Below, piece by piece: positions 41,154-49,468 of a stretch of DNA of 64,000 nt. Source of the DNA: Woeseiaceae bacterium (GTDB lineage: Bacteria; Pseudomonadota; Gammaproteobacteria; Steroidobacterales; Woeseiaceae); NCBI GenBank assembly GCA_030065915.1, contig JASJCQ010000011.1:1-64000 (forward strand). Reading direction: 5' to 3'. Below the pieces are notes generated by a model. It ran no database searches. It was given only the letters and a program-made list of their open reading frames with translations, and was not told the origin of the DNA. The translations under genes and the position numbers were made by a program. Numbering within the stretch: position 1 is the first letter of the stretch; each line of letters begins with the position of its first letter.

Positions 41154-42428
41154 TCAATAGTTGAAGCGGACGCGCAGGTAGACATTGGTCGCGTCACTGA
41201 GCTGGTTGAAAAATGTCTGCGGCTCGTCGCCGCCGAACAGGTTGCCGCCCGCGGTCAGCGACCATTGGTCGCTGTGGCGATACGTGTACGCCGGGCGAAG
41301 GTAGTAGTCGCTGTCGCTCGGCGAGAAGAAGGTGAATAAGGAAAACGTATGGCGATCCCTGGCCGCCCGGTACGTCAGCCGATTCGTCAGCAGGTGACGG
41401 TAGCGGTCGGGCTCGAGCGTCGGATTCGGCGAATTTGCCTCGAGCTCGTCATAGTCGAGCGTGGCTTCGAGGTAGTACTGAAGCCCCACTGTGAAGTTTG
41501 GCCGGGCCTCCCACTCGTAACCTGCCAGGGCGCGGAACTGGTCGTTGGGCAGTAGCGGATCGGTTCCATCCCTGTCGTCCAGCGAACTGTAGTAGACGAC
41601 TTCCGCGTTGAAGAGTCCGGGCCCCATCGGCCGCCGCAGGCTCGCGCCGAAGGCCGCCAGCGGGGCAAACGTCGGCACCAGCGACGCGGTCAGTGCATTG
41701 GGTTGCTTGAAATAGCCCCGGTACGCATACGCTGCGTATTCGTTGCCCTCGATATTGCGGAACACTCGCAGGGCAAACTCCCCGTCGCCGATGCCTTCGT
41801 CGGGTTCTAGCGCCGAAAGGGGAGGGCTTGGGGCGACGTTGCCACCAGCGACGGGGGAGAAAAAGGAGTAGCGATTACCGTCCAGGTAGATGTCAGGATC
41901 GAAGACGGGCGACCAGACGAGGTCGACGTTAAACGCGGTGCCGAAGCGCGACAGCCTGATCGAGTTACCCGGCGCTTTGAGGTACTCGTCATCGCGCCCG
42001 GAAAAGAACGACACGAAGTCTTTCGGGAACAGGTCATTCAGGAACACGAGATCGCCGGTGCCCCAGGTCTGCACCTGGCGGCCGATTTTGACGTCCACGT
42101 TGTCGCCCACCCGAAACGCCACTGACAGGTCTCGGACCTCGGCCTCGACACCGTTTTCGATGTCGTCGTACCACGCGTCGGCCTTCAGGCTCAGCGTCGC
42201 GCGGCCGGGCGTCCATTCGGCCTCTAACCTCGCCCGCAGATCGGCGAGCGTCAGGTCTCGGTCAATGAACGGGTCATCCTGCAGGCGGAATCCGGCCCCG
42301 GCTTCGATGAAACCGGCGAACGGCAGTCCGGCCTCCTCGTCTTCCCACTCTTCGTCCCAGAAGTCGTCGTCCTGGGCGAAGCTGAGGCCGGGAAGCAGCA
42401 GTATGAGCAGCAATAATCTCACGAGCAT
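41154..42428 (-). CDS. Outer-membrane beta-barrel protein of an RND operon
   Basis: 424 residues with a signal peptide (1-18, ending LSFA). An acidic segment (QDDDFWDEEWEDEE) is followed by a repetitive beta pattern with many Tyr, Phe and Arg and the ending YLRVRFNY, whose C-terminal aromatic is typical of outer-membrane barrels recognised by BamA. Similar barrels (DUF1302-like) are commonly encoded with MMPL/RND exporters and LolA-like proteins. It follows the LolA-like gene by 6 bases within the operon. It is inferred to be the outer-membrane partner of the exporter. Confidence 0.72.
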   Translation of the reverse strand: MLVRLLLLILLLPGLSFAQDDDFWDEEWEDEEAGLPFAGFIEAGAGFRLQDDPFIDRDLTLADLRARLEAEWTPGRATLSLKADAWYDDIENGVEAEVRDLSVAFRVGDNVDVKIGRQVQTWGTGDLVFLNDLFPKDFVSFFSGRDDEYLKAPGNSIRLSRFGTAFNVDLVWSPVFDPDIYLDGNRYSFFSPVAGGNVAPSPPLSALEPDEGIGDGEFALRVFRNIEGNEYAAYAYRGYFKQPNALTASLVPTFAPLAAFGASLRRPMGPGLFNAEVVYYSSLDDRDGTDPLLPNDQFRALAGYEWEARPNFTVGLQYYLEATLDYDELEANSPNPTLEPDRYRHLLTNRLTYRAARDRHTFSLFTFFSPSDSDYYLRPAYTYRHSDQWSLTAGGNLFGGDEPQTFFNQLSDATNVYLRVRFNY

Positions 42429-42434
42429 GCGTCC

Positions 42435-43229
42435 CTATTCGCTGGAGCGCTCGAGCCAGTTTCGCGGCGGGCTTCTCAGCGACCGTTCGGTGAACACGTC
42501 GTCGGACAGGCCGAGGTCGTAGCTGATGAAGCGGAACTGCATGTCGGTCTGGCCGCCACCGATGTGATCGGAGACGCGGCTCCTCGTTACCGTCGCGTGC
42601 CCGTCGATGTCTTCGACTTTCAACACCTCGACGGAGCGGTAGAGCTTGCCGGCATCGTTCAGGTATTCGATCTTCATCGGGATGAACGTCTCGCGGTGGA
42701 TCCACGTTGTGTAGCTCGCAAACTCGACACTCGATGCATCGAGCGGGACGTGCTTAAGGACGTAGTACTCGTCGGTGGTCTCCATGAGCTCGTGCGTGTC
42801 GTCCGACGGCCGCCGGCCAGACACGTCTTCGTAGAAGTAATGTGCGCCGACGAAGGACGTTCGCTTGTCGCCTGCCGAGATTCGCTTGACGAGGTCGAGC
42901 CCGGGCAGGTACAGCCAGCGGTCGTCGTCCCGATCCAGGTGCTTGTGCACGAGGAACACCGTGTTGCGCACGTCGGATGGCTGACTGAACACGACGAGAA
43001 ACTGCTGCCCGCCACCTTCCTCGACGTCGCGGCGCAGCACGGTGAACTGTCGACGCTGCTTCCTGCCCTGCGCATCGGCGATCAGCATGCGCACCTCGGA
43101 CCGGCCGTCGGCACCGGCGTAGTAGGACGCGAGATTGGCGCGCTCCACAATGGCATCGGCGTCGGTCATGTCCGACGCGATGGCATGAGCCGCCGTCAGT
43201 AGGGTCGCAAGAATGATAGCTCTGAACAT
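42435..43229 (-). CDS. LolA-like outer-membrane lipoprotein-sorting protein
   Basis: 264 residues with a signal peptide (about 1-19). The mature protein has the LolA/LppX-like half-barrel pattern with motifs such as RWLYLPGLDLVKRIS and TFIPMKIEYLND, as in proteins annotated as outer-membrane lipoprotein-sorting protein. TAGGAG lies 7 bases before the ATG at 43229; the start overlaps the end of the upstream exporter gene's region by 0-10 bases depending on frame. In MMPL operons such proteins are thought to carry a lipid or lipophilic ligand across the periplasm. Confidence 0.78.
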   Translation of the reverse strand: MFRAIILATLLTAAHAIASDMTDADAIVERANLASYYAGADGRSEVRMLIADAQGRKQRRQFTVLRRDVEEGGGQQFLVVFSQPSDVRNTVFLVHKHLDRDDDRWLYLPGLDLVKRISAGDKRTSFVGAHYFYEDVSGRRPSDDTHELMETTDEYYVLKHVPLDASSVEFASYTTWIHRETFIPMKIEYLNDAGKLYRSVEVLKVEDIDGHATVTRSRVSDHIGGGQTDMQFRFISYDLGLSDDVFTERSLRSPPRNWLERSSE

Positions 43230-43239
43230 GTCAATACTC

Positions 43240-45819
43240 CTAAGCCGTCGCCGCTGCATCCGGCGAAGGCGCAGACCGTCCGACGTCGCCGCCGAACAGC
43301 CAGCCGCCTGCCCATGACAACAGTGCAGGCAGCAGCACCAGCGTCGTGGCGCCGGACAGCGCCATGATGGCCGCCATGAACGCGCCTACCGTGATGTAGG
43401 GCACCAGCGGCGCAAAGAACAGCGGCGTAAATCCGATAGCGATAACGATCGCGTTGCGAGCGATGGCTCGGGCCGGCTCTTCGAAGATCTGCTGACTCGT
43501 TGTCTCGAATGAGCCCGTGCTGCGCAGCAGCGCTCGCGTGCGTTCGATGAAGTGGATCGCGAAGTCGACGGACAGGCCGAGCGTCAGCGAAGACAGCACG
43601 GCGATCGGCATGTCATAGTCCTTGCCGATCCAGCCGATCAGGCCATAGACGCCGAGGATCGTCACGGACAGCGGCACCATCGCCAGAAGCCCGAGGCGCA
43701 CGCTCCTGAAGAGCAAGGTCATCATCAGGAACACGGCGCCGAATGCGCCGACGAGGCTTATGAGCATGCCCTTGACCATCGCGTCCTGCCAGACGACGTT
43801 GATAAACGTCTTGCCGGCCCAGCGGGCCTCGACACCGGCGGGCAGCGGGTGTTTCGCGAGGTGATCGTCCATCGCAGCGATGACGTTGCTCATGTCCTGG
43901 TTGTCGCCACTCTTTAGTTGCAGCCAGATCGCCGTCGACGTGTAATCGGGCGTCACCATGTGCCATAGATCCTGTGGCCGGTGCGAAGACTGGTACTGCA
44001 GCAGCGTCTGTGCGACGGCCGGTACCGAGCCCGGAATGTCATAATGCGCTTCGTCGCCGCCACGCAGCTCGCGATTGACGACCTTGACGACGTCGGGCAA
44101 CGCATTGGTCTTGCCGACGTAGCCGGACGCATCCAGCGCCGCCTGGATGCCCTCGATCTCGGCAAGAACGTCCGGCCGCTGGAAGTAACGAGACGCCGAC
44201 TGCGCGTCCTCGGCGAGTGCGATCAGGCTCTCGAGCGCCGCCATCGAATTGTCGTCACCCGTTTCGAACAACGCGTCGTCGGCTGTGGCGATGATGGCGC
44301 CGTAGAAGTCACTGTCGCTGCTGTTGCCCAGCTGCTCCGCCAGGGTTGACGCATACGGCTCTTCGATGTCGGCCAGCAGTGCCTGAGCTTCAGAGATGAA
44401 GCCTTCGGTGGCTTTCGTATCGGAGTGCGTCAACACGAAGAACGCGTCGTAGGTGCCGGCGAAGTGTTCGTTCAGCACGGTGTCGGCGACCCGGATCGGG
44501 TGGCTGGCCTTGAACCACCGAACGGGGTTGTCGTTGATCTCGATCCGCGAAATTCCGGCGATGCTCACCGCGATGAACAACACGGCGACACCGGTAATCA
44601 GTTTGCCGCGACGCATCGAGAAACGCCCCAGGCGACGCAGCATGCGCGCCAGCGGCGTCTCCGTGTGCGCAGTCTTGCTCTCGGAAGCGAGGCGCTCTAG
44701 GGCGCCGGGCGACAGCCGGACGATGTAGGCCGGGATCAGCAGGATCGTCAGCAGGAAGGCCAGGAGAATGCCGAAGGCGACGAAAGCGCCGAAGATCTGC
44801 ACCGGCGGAATCGGTGTCAGCAACAATGACAGGAAGCCGACGGCGGACGTCAGCGATGTGAACAGCATCGGCGTATACAGGTGGCCAACGACTTCCGAGA
44901 TGACGGCCTTCGCGTCTTTGTCGGGCCGATAGCGATCGGCGAACTCCGACATGATGTGCACCGAGTCGACGACGGCGATTGGCATCAGGAAGATCGGGAT
45001 CATCGAGCTCATGATGTGCACGGTGAAACCGAAGCCGATCAGAAGGCCCATGCTGACGATGACCGTCGCCATGGCGACCAGCATGGGTGCGATGACCAGC
45101 AGCGCACTGCGGAAGAAATACAGCATCAGCAGGAAGATCATCAGGCCGGCGAGCGGCGCCGATATGCCCATCTGCACGAACATGTCGTGACCGAAGGTGT
45201 CTTCGGCGACCGGCAGGCCCGTCACGTGGAACTCGTCGTTTGACTGGAGCGACTCGGTCAGCGCCAGGATCTCCTGCGAGATCGGGTAACTGAGGTCCTT
45301 GCTTTCGATCGGCACATAGATCGCGGCGGCGCGACCGTCGCCGGACACCAGCGTGTCCTTCAGCAGCGGCAGGCGGCTGACCTTGTCGCGAATGGACTCG
45401 GCCTGGGCTGCCGTCGTCGGTGCATCGCGCATCATCCATTCGAAGCGAATCGTGCCCGGCCCTTCCTGGCCGATGTTGTCGGCGACAGCCAGCGACATCA
45501 GGTCCGGTTCGATGACGCCCTCGATGTTCAGGATCGATTCGCTTAGCGCATGCAGACTCGTCAGCGTGTCGACATTGAAGATGCCCTCATCGTGGTTGCG
45601 ATTGACGATGCCGACAACGATGGCGTCGTGCAACACGAAGCGGTCTTCAACCTGGTTGTGAAAGACGCGATCGGACTGGTCCGGCGGCAACATGTTCTCC
45701 GGGTCCGTATCGATCTCGAGGCGGATCATCAGCGCCGCGGTGACCAGGACCAGCGACAGTACGATCGCATAGACGACGCGCGGCTTTTCCGTCGCGAGCC
45801 GGATGATGCTGTTCTTCAT
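43240..45819 (-). CDS. RND/MMPL-superfamily exporter
   Basis: 859 residues with a TM helix at about 15-35 and two clusters of TM helices (about 215-400 and 685-835), with two large periplasmic loops, as in COG1033-type RND exporters (HpnN, MmpL-like). The polar residues in TM4 (VVDSVHIMSEFADRY) match the Asp-containing proton relay. The start at 45819 shares ATGA with the stop of the SQR gene; a longer frame from 45951 is antisense-like. It belongs to the SQR operon and probably exports a lipid or hydrophobic sulfur compound (inference). Confidence 0.85.
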   Translation of the reverse strand: MKNSIIRLATEKPRVVYAIVLSLVLVTAALMIRLEIDTDPENMLPPDQSDRVFHNQVEDRFVLHDAIVVGIVNRNHDEGIFNVDTLTSLHALSESILNIEGVIEPDLMSLAVADNIGQEGPGTIRFEWMMRDAPTTAAQAESIRDKVSRLPLLKDTLVSGDGRAAAIYVPIESKDLSYPISQEILALTESLQSNDEFHVTGLPVAEDTFGHDMFVQMGISAPLAGLMIFLLMLYFFRSALLVIAPMLVAMATVIVSMGLLIGFGFTVHIMSSMIPIFLMPIAVVDSVHIMSEFADRYRPDKDAKAVISEVVGHLYTPMLFTSLTSAVGFLSLLLTPIPPVQIFGAFVAFGILLAFLLTILLIPAYIVRLSPGALERLASESKTAHTETPLARMLRRLGRFSMRRGKLITGVAVLFIAVSIAGISRIEINDNPVRWFKASHPIRVADTVLNEHFAGTYDAFFVLTHSDTKATEGFISEAQALLADIEEPYASTLAEQLGNSSDSDFYGAIIATADDALFETGDDNSMAALESLIALAEDAQSASRYFQRPDVLAEIEGIQAALDASGYVGKTNALPDVVKVVNRELRGGDEAHYDIPGSVPAVAQTLLQYQSSHRPQDLWHMVTPDYTSTAIWLQLKSGDNQDMSNVIAAMDDHLAKHPLPAGVEARWAGKTFINVVWQDAMVKGMLISLVGAFGAVFLMMTLLFRSVRLGLLAMVPLSVTILGVYGLIGWIGKDYDMPIAVLSSLTLGLSVDFAIHFIERTRALLRSTGSFETTSQQIFEEPARAIARNAIVIAIGFTPLFFAPLVPYITVGAFMAAIMALSGATTLVLLPALLSWAGGWLFGGDVGRSAPSPDAAATA

Positions 45820-47099
45820 GAAGCGGTTTCCTTCAGGCGAGTTGCGCCGACCATCTTCAGCACGGTCTTCTCGTAGTAGGGCTCGGTCTTGGCCGCCTTG
45901 ACCTTGTGTAGGAAGTACTTCTCGTACGCGACCTTGGCGAGGTGCACCCACTTGCCGCGGGATGCCCAGTTCGTGTTGCGCGGCGGGATTTGCGGGATGG
46001 CAACGAAGGCGACACCACTATCACCGAAGTCGGCGAGGCAAACCGCGTTCCACGTCGCGCGCTGGTCCGGCTCCTTGTCTTCGATCGCGTTTGCGATGTT
46101 GTGGGTCGTTGCGGACACCATTGACTCGATCATGTAACCGGTTTTCGGAGCCCCGGTCGGGACCGGCGTCGCCGATACCGGCGGGATGGCGACACAGACG
46201 CCGACGGCGTAGATGTTCTGGAACGTCGGATTGCGCTGGTACTTGTCGATCAGGATGAAGCCGCGAGGATTTGTCAGCCCTTCGATGTCGTTGACTGCAT
46301 CGACGCCTTTGAACGCCGGCAGGATCATCGAGTGCTTGAACTCGAGGTCATGTTCCCTCTTCTCGTTGCCGTCTTCATCGTACTCGGTAAAGCGTATGTT
46401 GCCGTCAACGACGCTTTCGATCTTTGCGTTGCAGGTCCAATGGATGTGGCGGTCGCGGAGCTCTGACTCCATCAGTCCCTTCGTGTCACCGACGCCGTCC
46501 AATCCCAGGTGTCCGATGTAGGGCTCCGGGGTGACGAAGTGCATCGGCACCTTGTGCCGGATCTTTCGTTTCTTCAGTTCCGTGTCGAGGATGAACGCGT
46601 ATTCGTAAGCCGGGCCGAAGCAGGACGCGGCCGGCGCGGCGCCAATCACGACCGGGCCGGGGTCTGCGGCCAGTTTCTCGAAGTTGGAGAACGAGGTTTC
46701 TGCATGACCGGTCTTGCAGATTGACTGCGTGTAGCCGTTCTCGGGTCCGAGACCGTCGACCTCTTCGAACGCCAGCTTCGGTCCGGTGGCGATGACGAGG
46801 TAGTCATACGAGACGGTCGAGTCATCGTTCAGTTCGAGTTCGCTCTTGTCCGGGTGGAGCCTCCTGACGCCGACTGAATTGAAGCCGATGTCGTACTTCT
46901 TCATCAGCTTCGGCAGCTCGATCGTGATCTGCTTCGCCTTGCGCCAGCCGACGGCAACCCATGGATTGGATGGCGTGAACTCGAACGTCTCAGAATCGCC
47001 GAACAGCAGGACCTCGTGTTCCTTGCCAAGCTGCTTCTTGAGTTCGTAGACCTGTGTGATACCGCCAATGCCGGCGCCAACTACTGCGATCCTCGCCAT
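45816..47099 (-). CDS. sqr: Sulfide:quinone oxidoreductase
   Basis: 427 residues. FAD-binding GAGIGG (9-14) at the N-terminus and the SCFGPAYE motif identify SQR. Cys128, Cys160 and Cys354 match in position the three essential cysteines of Rhodobacter capsulatus SQR (127, 159, 353). The enzyme oxidises sulfide to polysulfide or sulfane sulfur, passing electrons through FAD to the quinone pool at the inner membrane. No signal peptide is seen. It heads an operon with an RND exporter (ATGA overlap), a LolA-like protein, a barrel and DUF2892, and is divergent from the persulfide-sensor-type regulator. Confidence 0.88.
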   Translation of the reverse strand: MARIAVVGAGIGGITQVYELKKQLGKEHEVLLFGDSETFEFTPSNPWVAVGWRKAKQITIELPKLMKKYDIGFNSVGVRRLHPDKSELELNDDSTVSYDYLVIATGPKLAFEEVDGLGPENGYTQSICKTGHAETSFSNFEKLAADPGPVVIGAAPAASCFGPAYEYAFILDTELKKRKIRHKVPMHFVTPEPYIGHLGLDGVGDTKGLMESELRDRHIHWTCNAKIESVVDGNIRFTEYDEDGNEKREHDLEFKHSMILPAFKGVDAVNDIEGLTNPRGFILIDKYQRNPTFQNIYAVGVCVAIPPVSATPVPTGAPKTGYMIESMVSATTHNIANAIEDKEPDQRATWNAVCLADFGDSGVAFVAIPQIPPRNTNWASRGKWVHLAKVAYEKYFLHKVKAAKTEPYYEKTVLKMVGATRLKETAS

Positions 47100-47127
47100 T
47101 TCTCTTTCCCTTGGGTGACTTGGGCCT

Positions 47128-47156
47128 AATATATGCGGTTTTGCTAAAGTAGTAAA
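47128..47156 (-). promoter_or_regulatory. Putative sqr operon promoter
   Basis: On the minus strand TTTACT (47151-47156) and TATATT (47128-47133) are 17 bases apart, a reasonable sigma-70 pair in a region that is otherwise AT-rich. The -35 lies inside the TAGTAAATACTA palindrome, so binding of a repressor there would block transcription. Confidence 0.4.
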
Positions 47157-47184
47157 TACTAATTTATTTATTTCTAATTTAGAA
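47150..47184. promoter_or_regulatory. Two palindromic operator candidates for the ArsR/SqrR-type regulator
   Basis: TAGTAAATACTA (47150-47161) and TTCTAATTTAGAA (47172-47184) are AT-rich inverted repeats centred about 22 bases (two helical turns) apart in the divergent region between sqr and the regulator. ArsR-family repressors such as BigR and SqrR bind AT-rich inverted repeats that overlap the promoter. The first palindrome covers the predicted sqr -35. Confidence 0.45.
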
Positions 47185-47230
47185 TCCGCTATATTTGGTT
47201 CACTTCAAGCGAGCCGCTACGGGCCCCAAG

Positions 47231-47572
47231 ATGCCGGAATCCAGACAAATCAAGGAAAATCAGGAATTTAAGCTCCCGAGCAGCGACGACATGCGAAAGC
47301 ACGCCGCCGAGGCCGCCGGCGTCATGAAAGCACTGGGTAATGAAAGCCGGCTGATGATCCTGTGCCTGCTCGCAGAGGGCGAGCGCTCGGTCGGTGAAAT
47401 CAACGACGTGATTCCCTTGAGCCAGTCGGCCCTGTCGCAGCAGCTCGCCAAGCTGCGGCAGCAGGGGCTGGTCGACACCCGGCGAGAGTCCCAGACCGTC
47501 TACTACCGGCTGGCCAGCGGACCGGCCGACAAGATCATTCACCTGTTGCACGATATTTACTGCGGCACATAA
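47231..47572 (+). CDS. ArsR-family regulator, SqrR/BigR persulfide-sensor type
   Basis: 113 residues. A winged helix with PLSQSALSQQLAKLRQQGLV is framed by Cys45 (RLMILCLLAEG) and Cys111 (LHDIYC). The pair is 66 residues apart, as in SqrR (Cys41/Cys107) and BigR (Cys42/Cys108), which form a tetrasulfide or disulfide bridge when exposed to persulfides and then release DNA. The ATG at 47231 is preferred; a TTG at 47195 overlaps a TATATT box. It is divergent from the sqr operon and starts a plus-strand group with DUF302 and a coiled-coil protein. Role as sulfide-responsive repressor is inference from these residues and context. Confidence 0.85.
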   Translation: MPESRQIKENQEFKLPSSDDMRKHAAEAAGVMKALGNESRLMILCLLAEGERSVGEINDVIPLSQSALSQQLAKLRQQGLVDTRRESQTVYYRLASGPADKIIHLLHDIYCGT

Positions 47573-47590
47573 GCCGCTGAGAGAAAGGCT

Positions 47591-47983
47591 ATGCGCAGCG
47601 ACTTTGGTTTCGGGAAGCTCGTCGGGCAGGACTTCGACGCGGCAATCGATAATGTAACTGCAGCACTCGAGCAGGAGGGCTTCGGCGTGCTGTCGGACAT
47701 CGACGTCGCGGACAAACTCAACACGAAGCTGGGCGCGGACATGAAGCGCTACCGCATCCTCGGCGCCTGCAATCCGAGCCTCGCACACCAGGCGATCCAG
47801 GCCGTGCCCGATATCGGCCTGCTGCTGCCCTGCAACGTCCTCGTTCGGGAGACGGACAGCGGCGACGTGGAAGTCAGCTTCATGGACCCGGCAAGCGTCA
47901 TGTCACTTGTGGATCATCCGGATGTCGCTGGACTTGCTTCTGACGTAAAAGAGAGACTGGAGAGAGTGCGTGACGCGCTCTGA
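47591..47983 (+). CDS. DUF302 protein
   Basis: 130 residues. The DFGFGKLVGQDFDAAIDNV start and the NPSLAHQAIQAVPDIGLLLPCNVLVRE core match DUF302, a small alpha/beta fold common next to sulfur, sulfide and cytochrome genes; Cys residues in GACNPS and LLPCNV could bind a ligand. GAGAAAGG lies 6 bases before the ATG. It follows the ArsR-type regulator by 18 bases and precedes a short coiled-coil protein by 12, so all three form one unit. Confidence 0.85.
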   Translation: MRSDFGFGKLVGQDFDAAIDNVTAALEQEGFGVLSDIDVADKLNTKLGADMKRYRILGACNPSLAHQAIQAVPDIGLLLPCNVLVRETDSGDVEVSFMDPASVMSLVDHPDVAGLASDVKERLERVRDAL

Positions 47984-47995
47984 CAGGAGGGGGTT

Positions 47996-48241
47996 ATGGC
48001 TGACTTCGACGACATTCTTGAAGAACTGAAACAAAAGCGCGACGAGCTTCGCGTTCAGATGCACCTTGCATCGAAAGACGCCCAGGATGAATGGGAAGAA
48101 CTTGAAGGCAAGATGAAGGAATTCTCGCAGCGGGCCCAGCTGGAACGCACCGGCGAGGACGTCGGTGATGCGCTGGGAAGTCTCGGACACGAGATCAAGC
48201 TCGGATACCAGCGGCTTCGGGACGCGATCAAGAGCGACTGA
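47996..48241 (+). CDS. Small coiled-coil protein
   Basis: 81 residues, highly charged and helical, with heptad-like Leu/Ile spacing (ILEELKQKRDELRVQM and EWEELEGKMKEF). AGGAGG(G) is found about 6 bases before the ATG at 47996. It is the third gene of the SqrR-DUF302 group. No family is recognised, though short coiled-coil proteins of this type are often found near membrane stress genes. Confidence 0.7.
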   Translation: MADFDDILEELKQKRDELRVQMHLASKDAQDEWEELEGKMKEFSQRAQLERTGEDVGDALGSLGHEIKLGYQRLRDAIKSD

Positions 48242-48285
48242 GCCGATTTCAGGAGCGAACAGTCCAACAGGGTGAATAAACCAGG

Positions 48286-48311
48286 CGGGCAACGAAACGC
48301 GTCGTTGCCCG
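48286..48311. terminator. Hairpin after the coiled-coil gene
   Basis: A perfect 10-bp stem (48286-48295 with 48302-48311; arms CGGGCAACGA and TCGTTGCCCG) with a 6-base loop lies 45 bases after the stop at 48241. There is no clear T-run, so it may be a Rho-dependent or processing site instead of an intrinsic terminator. Confidence 0.45.
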
Positions 48312-48364
48312 TTGGTCAGCTCATACTTTGCAGGCGGCCTGGCTAGCCGATCCTCGGCCGAACG

Positions 48365-48460
48365 TCAGCCGATCGCGATTCCAATCTGCAGTGAAAGAAT
48401 ACCGATGACGATAAACAGGACGGCTATAAAGACCGTGAGTGTTTTCGCCTTACTCATCAT
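48365..48460 (-). CDS. Small membrane protein, 31 residues
   Basis: A short frame beginning MMSKAKTLTV and then a single hydrophobic helix (about 8-30, rich in Ile, Val, Leu and Ala). AGGAGAG lies about 4 bases before the first of two consecutive ATGs. It lies alone between the coiled-coil gene and an esterase gene. No family is recognised. The strong ribosome-binding site and lack of any overlapping gene support it as a real small protein. Confidence 0.55.
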   Translation of the reverse strand: MMSKAKTLTVFIAVLFIVIGILSLQIGIAIG

Positions 48461-48607
48461 CTCGCTCTCCTTGGCGTATGCGGATTTTCTTCTTCTTACC
48501 CTCTATTTATAGACCCGCCGCGGCAGCTGCGCCAGCCTTTTCGGGTAGGTATTTTCCCTCTAGGCTGAAAGGCCCGAATCCAGCGGGCCGCAGCGGGCTT
48601 TCGACCG

Positions 48608-49465
48608 CTATTCGCCGGCCGCTGAAGCCGCGCGACGCAGTCCGGCGACACGCTCGACCTCATCGAGGAGCAGCGGAAATGCCGGCTCCGTCATCGAGTG
48701 GCCGTAGCCCTTCAGTTCGATGATGCGCGTATCCACGTGGCCCGCTACTGTCATCATGCGCATGAAATAGGCGTTCTCCTCGTAGCGACCGAGCAGCTCC
48801 TTTTCCCGGTCACCGGTAATAAGCAGTATCGGCGGTGCGTCTTCGCGCACGTGGTAGATCGGGGCCAGGTCATCGATGACAGGGGTCTCGCCGGGCAGCC
48901 CGCGCTCCTCGCGAATCGTGAAGTGCGTGATCGTGTGACCGCTCATCGGGATCAGCCCGGCCACAACGTTTGCGTCAATGTCGTGCGCCTCGAGCCACCG
49001 CTTATCCATCGTCAGCATCGACGACAGGTAGCCGCCTGCAGAATGACCGGACAGGAAGATCAGCGACGGATCGCCCCCATAGTCGGCGATGCTGTCGAAA
49101 ACCCATGCTACGGCGGCCGCCGCATCCTCGATGTAGGCCGGCGACAGGACCTTGGGAAACAGCCGGTAGTTCGGGGATACGACGCAGACACCCTTGTCGA
49201 CCAGCGCGTCGGGCAGGTGCTTCTCTCCACCGCGAATGCCGCCGGCGTGAAACCAGACGATGACGGGCTGGGGCATCTCGCTGTCGGGGCAGTAGACGTC
49301 CAGCCTGGCTCGGCTGTCGATGTAGTCATCCGCAGAACGTATCGACTCCGGGTAGTAGGGAATGTCTCTCTGGACGGATACGCTATCGTCGGCCTGGATC
49401 GATGTGGCGATCAGCAGGAACGAAGCTGCAGACAGGCATCGCAACGGCCTTGCGCTCACCGGCAT
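48608..49465 (-). CDS. Secreted alpha/beta hydrolase, esterase/lipase type
   Basis: 285 residues with a signal peptide (about 1-25). It has the oxyanion motif WFHAGGIRGG, the nucleophile SGHSAGG, an Asp in TGDREKEL and the catalytic His in GYGHSMTEP. This is the hormone-sensitive-lipase/BD-FAE-like group that cleaves short-chain esters, for example feruloyl or acetyl groups. It starts 3 bases after the stop of the SIMPL gene on the same strand, so the two are probably cotranscribed. Confidence 0.82.
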   Translation of the reverse strand: MPVSARPLRCLSAASFLLIATSIQADDSVSVQRDIPYYPESIRSADDYIDSRARLDVYCPDSEMPQPVIVWFHAGGIRGGEKHLPDALVDKGVCVVSPNYRLFPKVLSPAYIEDAAAAVAWVFDSIADYGGDPSLIFLSGHSAGGYLSSMLTMDKRWLEAHDIDANVVAGLIPMSGHTITHFTIREERGLPGETPVIDDLAPIYHVREDAPPILLITGDREKELLGRYEENAYFMRMMTVAGHVDTRIIELKGYGHSMTEPAFPLLLDEVERVAGLRRAASAAGE

Positions 49466-49468
49466 CGG

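Noticed and set aside
43240-45951. Longer 903-residue start for the RND exporter
   Set aside because: The extra 44 residues overlap the SQR coding region and are Arg/Gly/Gln-rich; the ATGA overlap start at 45819 directly precedes the first TM helix.
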